Assembly: GCA_031257075.1 (NCBI GenBank)
Contig: JAIRPM010000012.1
Location: forward strand, 1 to 8,424
Source of the DNA: Spirochaetaceae bacterium
GTDB taxonomy: Bacteria; Spirochaetota; Spirochaetia; Treponematales; Breznakiellaceae
Direction: 5' to 3'
DNA length: 8,424 bases
Part shown: piece after piece, positions 7,129 to 8,424 of the stretch
How the letters are laid out: every line of letters starts with the position of its first letter
Numbering within the stretch: the first letter of the stretch is position 1
Program-made: the position numbers and the translations under genes
The notes under the pieces: model-generated
Database searches by the model: none
What the model saw: the letters and a program-made list of their open reading frames with translations, nothing else
Told to the model about the DNA's origin: nothing

Positions 7129-8162
7129 CCGCCTATATTCCACATTGCCTTATCGCTATGCCCGGCCTTTTCGCGGCGGCATTCCAAAAAGTTGTGCGAT
7201 GCCGGTTTTGAACCTATGACTGCGGCTATTGTTTGAGCAAGAGGTTTTCCGCCGCGCAGTAACACGCGCAAATCTGTTCCGGCCGAACTAGACAGGCATG
7301 GCGACAACATTCCTGAAGCGGAAAGCCGCAAACGGTTGCAGGTGGCGCAAAAACTATGGCTTAACGCCGCTATCAAACCGATACGGCCCTGCCAGCCTTT
7401 TACCCTGTAGTACACCGCCGGCCCGTTTCCTATCCGTTCCGTATCAGGCATCAAAACACCGCCGGCATCTTGAATCCCTCCGGTAAGTATGCTCACAAGG
7501 GCGGCGGCGGGAATTCCGGTAAATGAAGCGGCGCGGCCAAGCGGCATAAGTTCAATAAAACGCACCGCGAGCGGCCTGTCGCGGGCAAGGGCCGCAAGCG
7601 GTACTATATCGGCATCGTTAAGCCCTTCAATGGGAACGCAGTTTATTTTGACCCGCAAAGCCCTGGCGAGCGCCTTGTCAAGCGCCGTCAAAATTTGTTC
7701 CAGCGCTTTGTTTCTTACAACAGCGGTTTTGCCTTCCAAACCGCCATATTCGACAGAATAAGGGTAGCGGGTAATTTTCCCGAACGTTACCGGATTGAGC
7801 GTATCCAGGCTGATATTAACCGCATCGAGGCCGGCATCAAGAAGCGCGTCAAGGTGGTCATTGAGCAGAAGGCCATTTGTGGTAAGCGTTACCTGTTCGA
7901 CACCAGGCGTTGTTTTAAGCGCTTCAACAAAACCGGGAAGCCCGCGCCTAACAAGGGGCTCACCGCCGGAAACCTTAATTTTTTTTATGCCGAGTTCCGC
8001 AAAGATACGGCAAAGGGCAATCATCTCCTCGAACGTAAGTATTTCGGCATGGGTCTTCCATTCAACGCCTTCGCCGGGCATGCAGTAGACGCAGCGCATA
8101 TTGCAGCGGTCGGTAACAGAAATACGCAAGTAATCGATTTCACGGTTAAAAGAATCACGCAT
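7125..8162 (-). CDS. moaA: GTP 3',8-cyclase MoaA (radical SAM, molybdopterin biosynthesis)
   Basis: MoaA catalyses the first step of molybdenum cofactor synthesis, rearranging GTP to 3',8-cyclo-7,8-dihydro-GTP, which MoaC converts to cPMP. The 345-residue protein has the N-terminal radical-SAM cluster motif C20-x3-C24-x2-C27, the SGGEP SAM-binding motif (65-69), TTNG (94-97), RFIELMP (201-207), and the C-terminal second cluster C272-x2-C275-x13-C289. It also keeps NRLRLSASG and the terminal Gly-Gly, which is required for activity in studied homologues. About 20 extra residues after FGKIT (132-152) make it slightly longer than usual. ATG 8162 matches where the family begins, although the Shine-Dalgarno is weak. 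No other moa/moe/mog gene is in the window, and the terminator at 8224-8268 separates it from the 16S gene, so it probably has its own promoter, which I cannot place. It implies that the organism makes molybdopterin enzymes. Confidence 0.96.
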   Translation of the reverse strand: MRDSFNREIDYLRISVTDRCNMRCVYCMPGEGVEWKTHAEILTFEEMIALCRIFAELGIKKIKVSGGEPLVRRGLPGFVEALKTTPGVEQVTLTTNGLLLNDHLDALLDAGLDAVNISLDTLNPVTFGKITRYPYSVEYGGLEGKTAVVRNKALEQILTALDKALARALRVKINCVPIEGLNDADIVPLAALARDRPLAVRFIELMPLGRAASFTGIPAAALVSILTGGIQDAGGVLMPDTERIGNGPAVYYRVKGWQGRIGLIAALSHSFCATCNRLRLSASGMLSPCLSSSAGTDLRVLLRGGKPLAQTIAAVIGSKPASHNFLECRREKAGHSDKAMWNIGG

Positions 8163-8182
8163 AATCCGTTTTAATGTACCGC

Positions 8183-8197
8183 AAAAAAAAAATTTTT
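8183..8197. repeat. A10T5 tract upstream of moaA
   Basis: Ten A followed by five T lie 20 nt upstream of the moaA start. Such A/T tracts bend or stiffen DNA and can act as upstream promoter elements. No convincing -35/-10 pair accompanies it on the minus strand, so a role in moaA expression is only possible. Confidence 0.5.
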
Positions 8198-8223
8198 GAC
8201 ATAGAACGGCAGTATGGCAGCAT

Positions 8224-8268
8224 AAAAAAACCCGCCGCCTTTTGAAACATCAAAAAGCCGGCGGGTTT
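8224..8268 (-). terminator. intrinsic terminator downstream of the 16S rRNA gene
   Basis: Reading the minus strand, arm AAACCCGCCG then GCTTTTTG, a short loop, and a nearly complementary CAAAAGGCGGCGGGTTT form a GC-rich stem with one mismatch. It is followed directly by T7 (8224-8230). This is a strong rho-independent terminator for transcription leaving the 16S gene, ending about 75 nt after its 3' end and upstream of moaA. On the plus strand the stem is not followed by a comparable T-run. Confidence 0.88.
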
Positions 8269-8342
8269 CGGGAAAAAGAGTGCGGTTTTAGACAAAGAAG
8301 AAAGACAAACCGATTAACGGTTTTAGATTTCCTTTCAGAGTG
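8269..8342 (-). other. 16S rRNA 3' trailer with two hairpins and a 10-bp direct repeat
   Basis: This stretch has no gene and no tRNA. On the transcribed strand it holds a hairpin that pairs the 16S tail TCCTTTC (8342-8348) with GAAAGGA (8330-8336) across a 5-nt loop. A perfect 6-bp stem AAACCG/CGGTTT (8307-8312 with 8318-8323) has a 5-nt loop. TCTAAAACCG occurs twice (8318-8327 and 8283-8292). It then leads into the terminator. These are probably processing or folding signals of the 16S precursor. Confidence 0.6.
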
Positions 8343-8424
8343 AAAGGAGGTGATCCAGCCGCACTTTCCAGTACGGCTACCTTGTTACGACTTCACCCTC
8401 CTCACTAAGCATACCTTCGACGGC
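8343..8424 (-). rRNA. rrs: 16S ribosomal RNA, 3' end only (partial)
   Basis: The minus strand carries the invariant 16S 3' region: GAAGTCGTAACAAGGTA, then helix 45 (GCCGTACT-GGAA-AGTGCGGC, with the GGAA loop dimethylated by KsgA in bacteria), then GGATCACCTCCTTT containing the anti-Shine-Dalgarno. The rest of the gene lies beyond the right edge. The helix 44/45 region reads like Treponema. The mature 3' end is placed by comparison with E. coli and may be off by one or two bases. Unusually, neither the standard tRNA-containing spacer nor 23S follows: a terminator and then moaA come next. Confidence 0.97.

Noticed and set aside
7695..8174. 159-codon plus-strand open frame
   Set aside because: It is antisense to moaA, whose motifs are unambiguous; this frame has no family features.
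8196..8201. Perfect TTGACA on the plus strand
   Set aside because: No acceptable -10 lies 16-18 bp downstream (best is CATAAA at 19 bp), and it would drive transcription antisense into the 16S gene. Probably chance.
8163..8342. tRNA or 5S gene between 16S and moaA
   Set aside because: No cloverleaf, T-loop GTTCGA-type motif or 5S-like sequence was found in the spacer.

Overview
The window (about 50% G+C by eye) looks like chromosomal DNA of a spirochaete, most likely a Treponema of the environmental or termite-gut kind. Three things point there: an outer-membrane FadL-like protein of the Treponema UPF0164 type, a Treponema-like 16S rRNA 3' end, and a stand-alone GlmL/MutL protein. A moaA gene implies a molybdenum-enzyme lifestyle, unlike the host-restricted pathogenic treponemes. 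The genus assignment is inference from family content, not from a database search.

Layout, left to right. (1) Positions 1-4256 on the minus strand hold a two-gene unit: an M16C (PreP/falcilysin-type) zinc peptidase followed 15 nt later by an MFS permease that runs off the left edge. (2) Positions 4257-4372 are a divergent intergenic region with promoter-like elements on both strands. (3) Positions 4373-7128 on the plus strand hold a GlmL-like ASKHA ATPase, then a FadL-like outer-membrane protein with a C-terminal TPR-like tail. (4) Positions 7125-8162 on the minus strand hold moaA, convergent with and overlapping the FadL gene by 4 bp. (5) Positions 8163-8342 contain no gene but carry the 3' trailer and a strong intrinsic terminator for (6) a minus-strand 16S rRNA gene, of which only the last ~82 nt are in the window.

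The genes do not form one pathway. They are separate housekeeping or metabolic functions: peptide degradation plus a permease, cobalamin-mutase maintenance, outer-membrane lipid uptake, and molybdopterin synthesis. No CRISPR, mobile element, tRNA or defence system is visible. The two observations most worth checking are: the 16S rRNA gene ends in its own terminator with no tRNA spacer or 23S gene following, suggesting an unlinked rRNA gene; and a G10 homopolymer inside the peptidase coding sequence could act as a phase-variable switch. The 16S trailer can also form a hairpin that masks the anti-Shine-Dalgarno sequence in the precursor.
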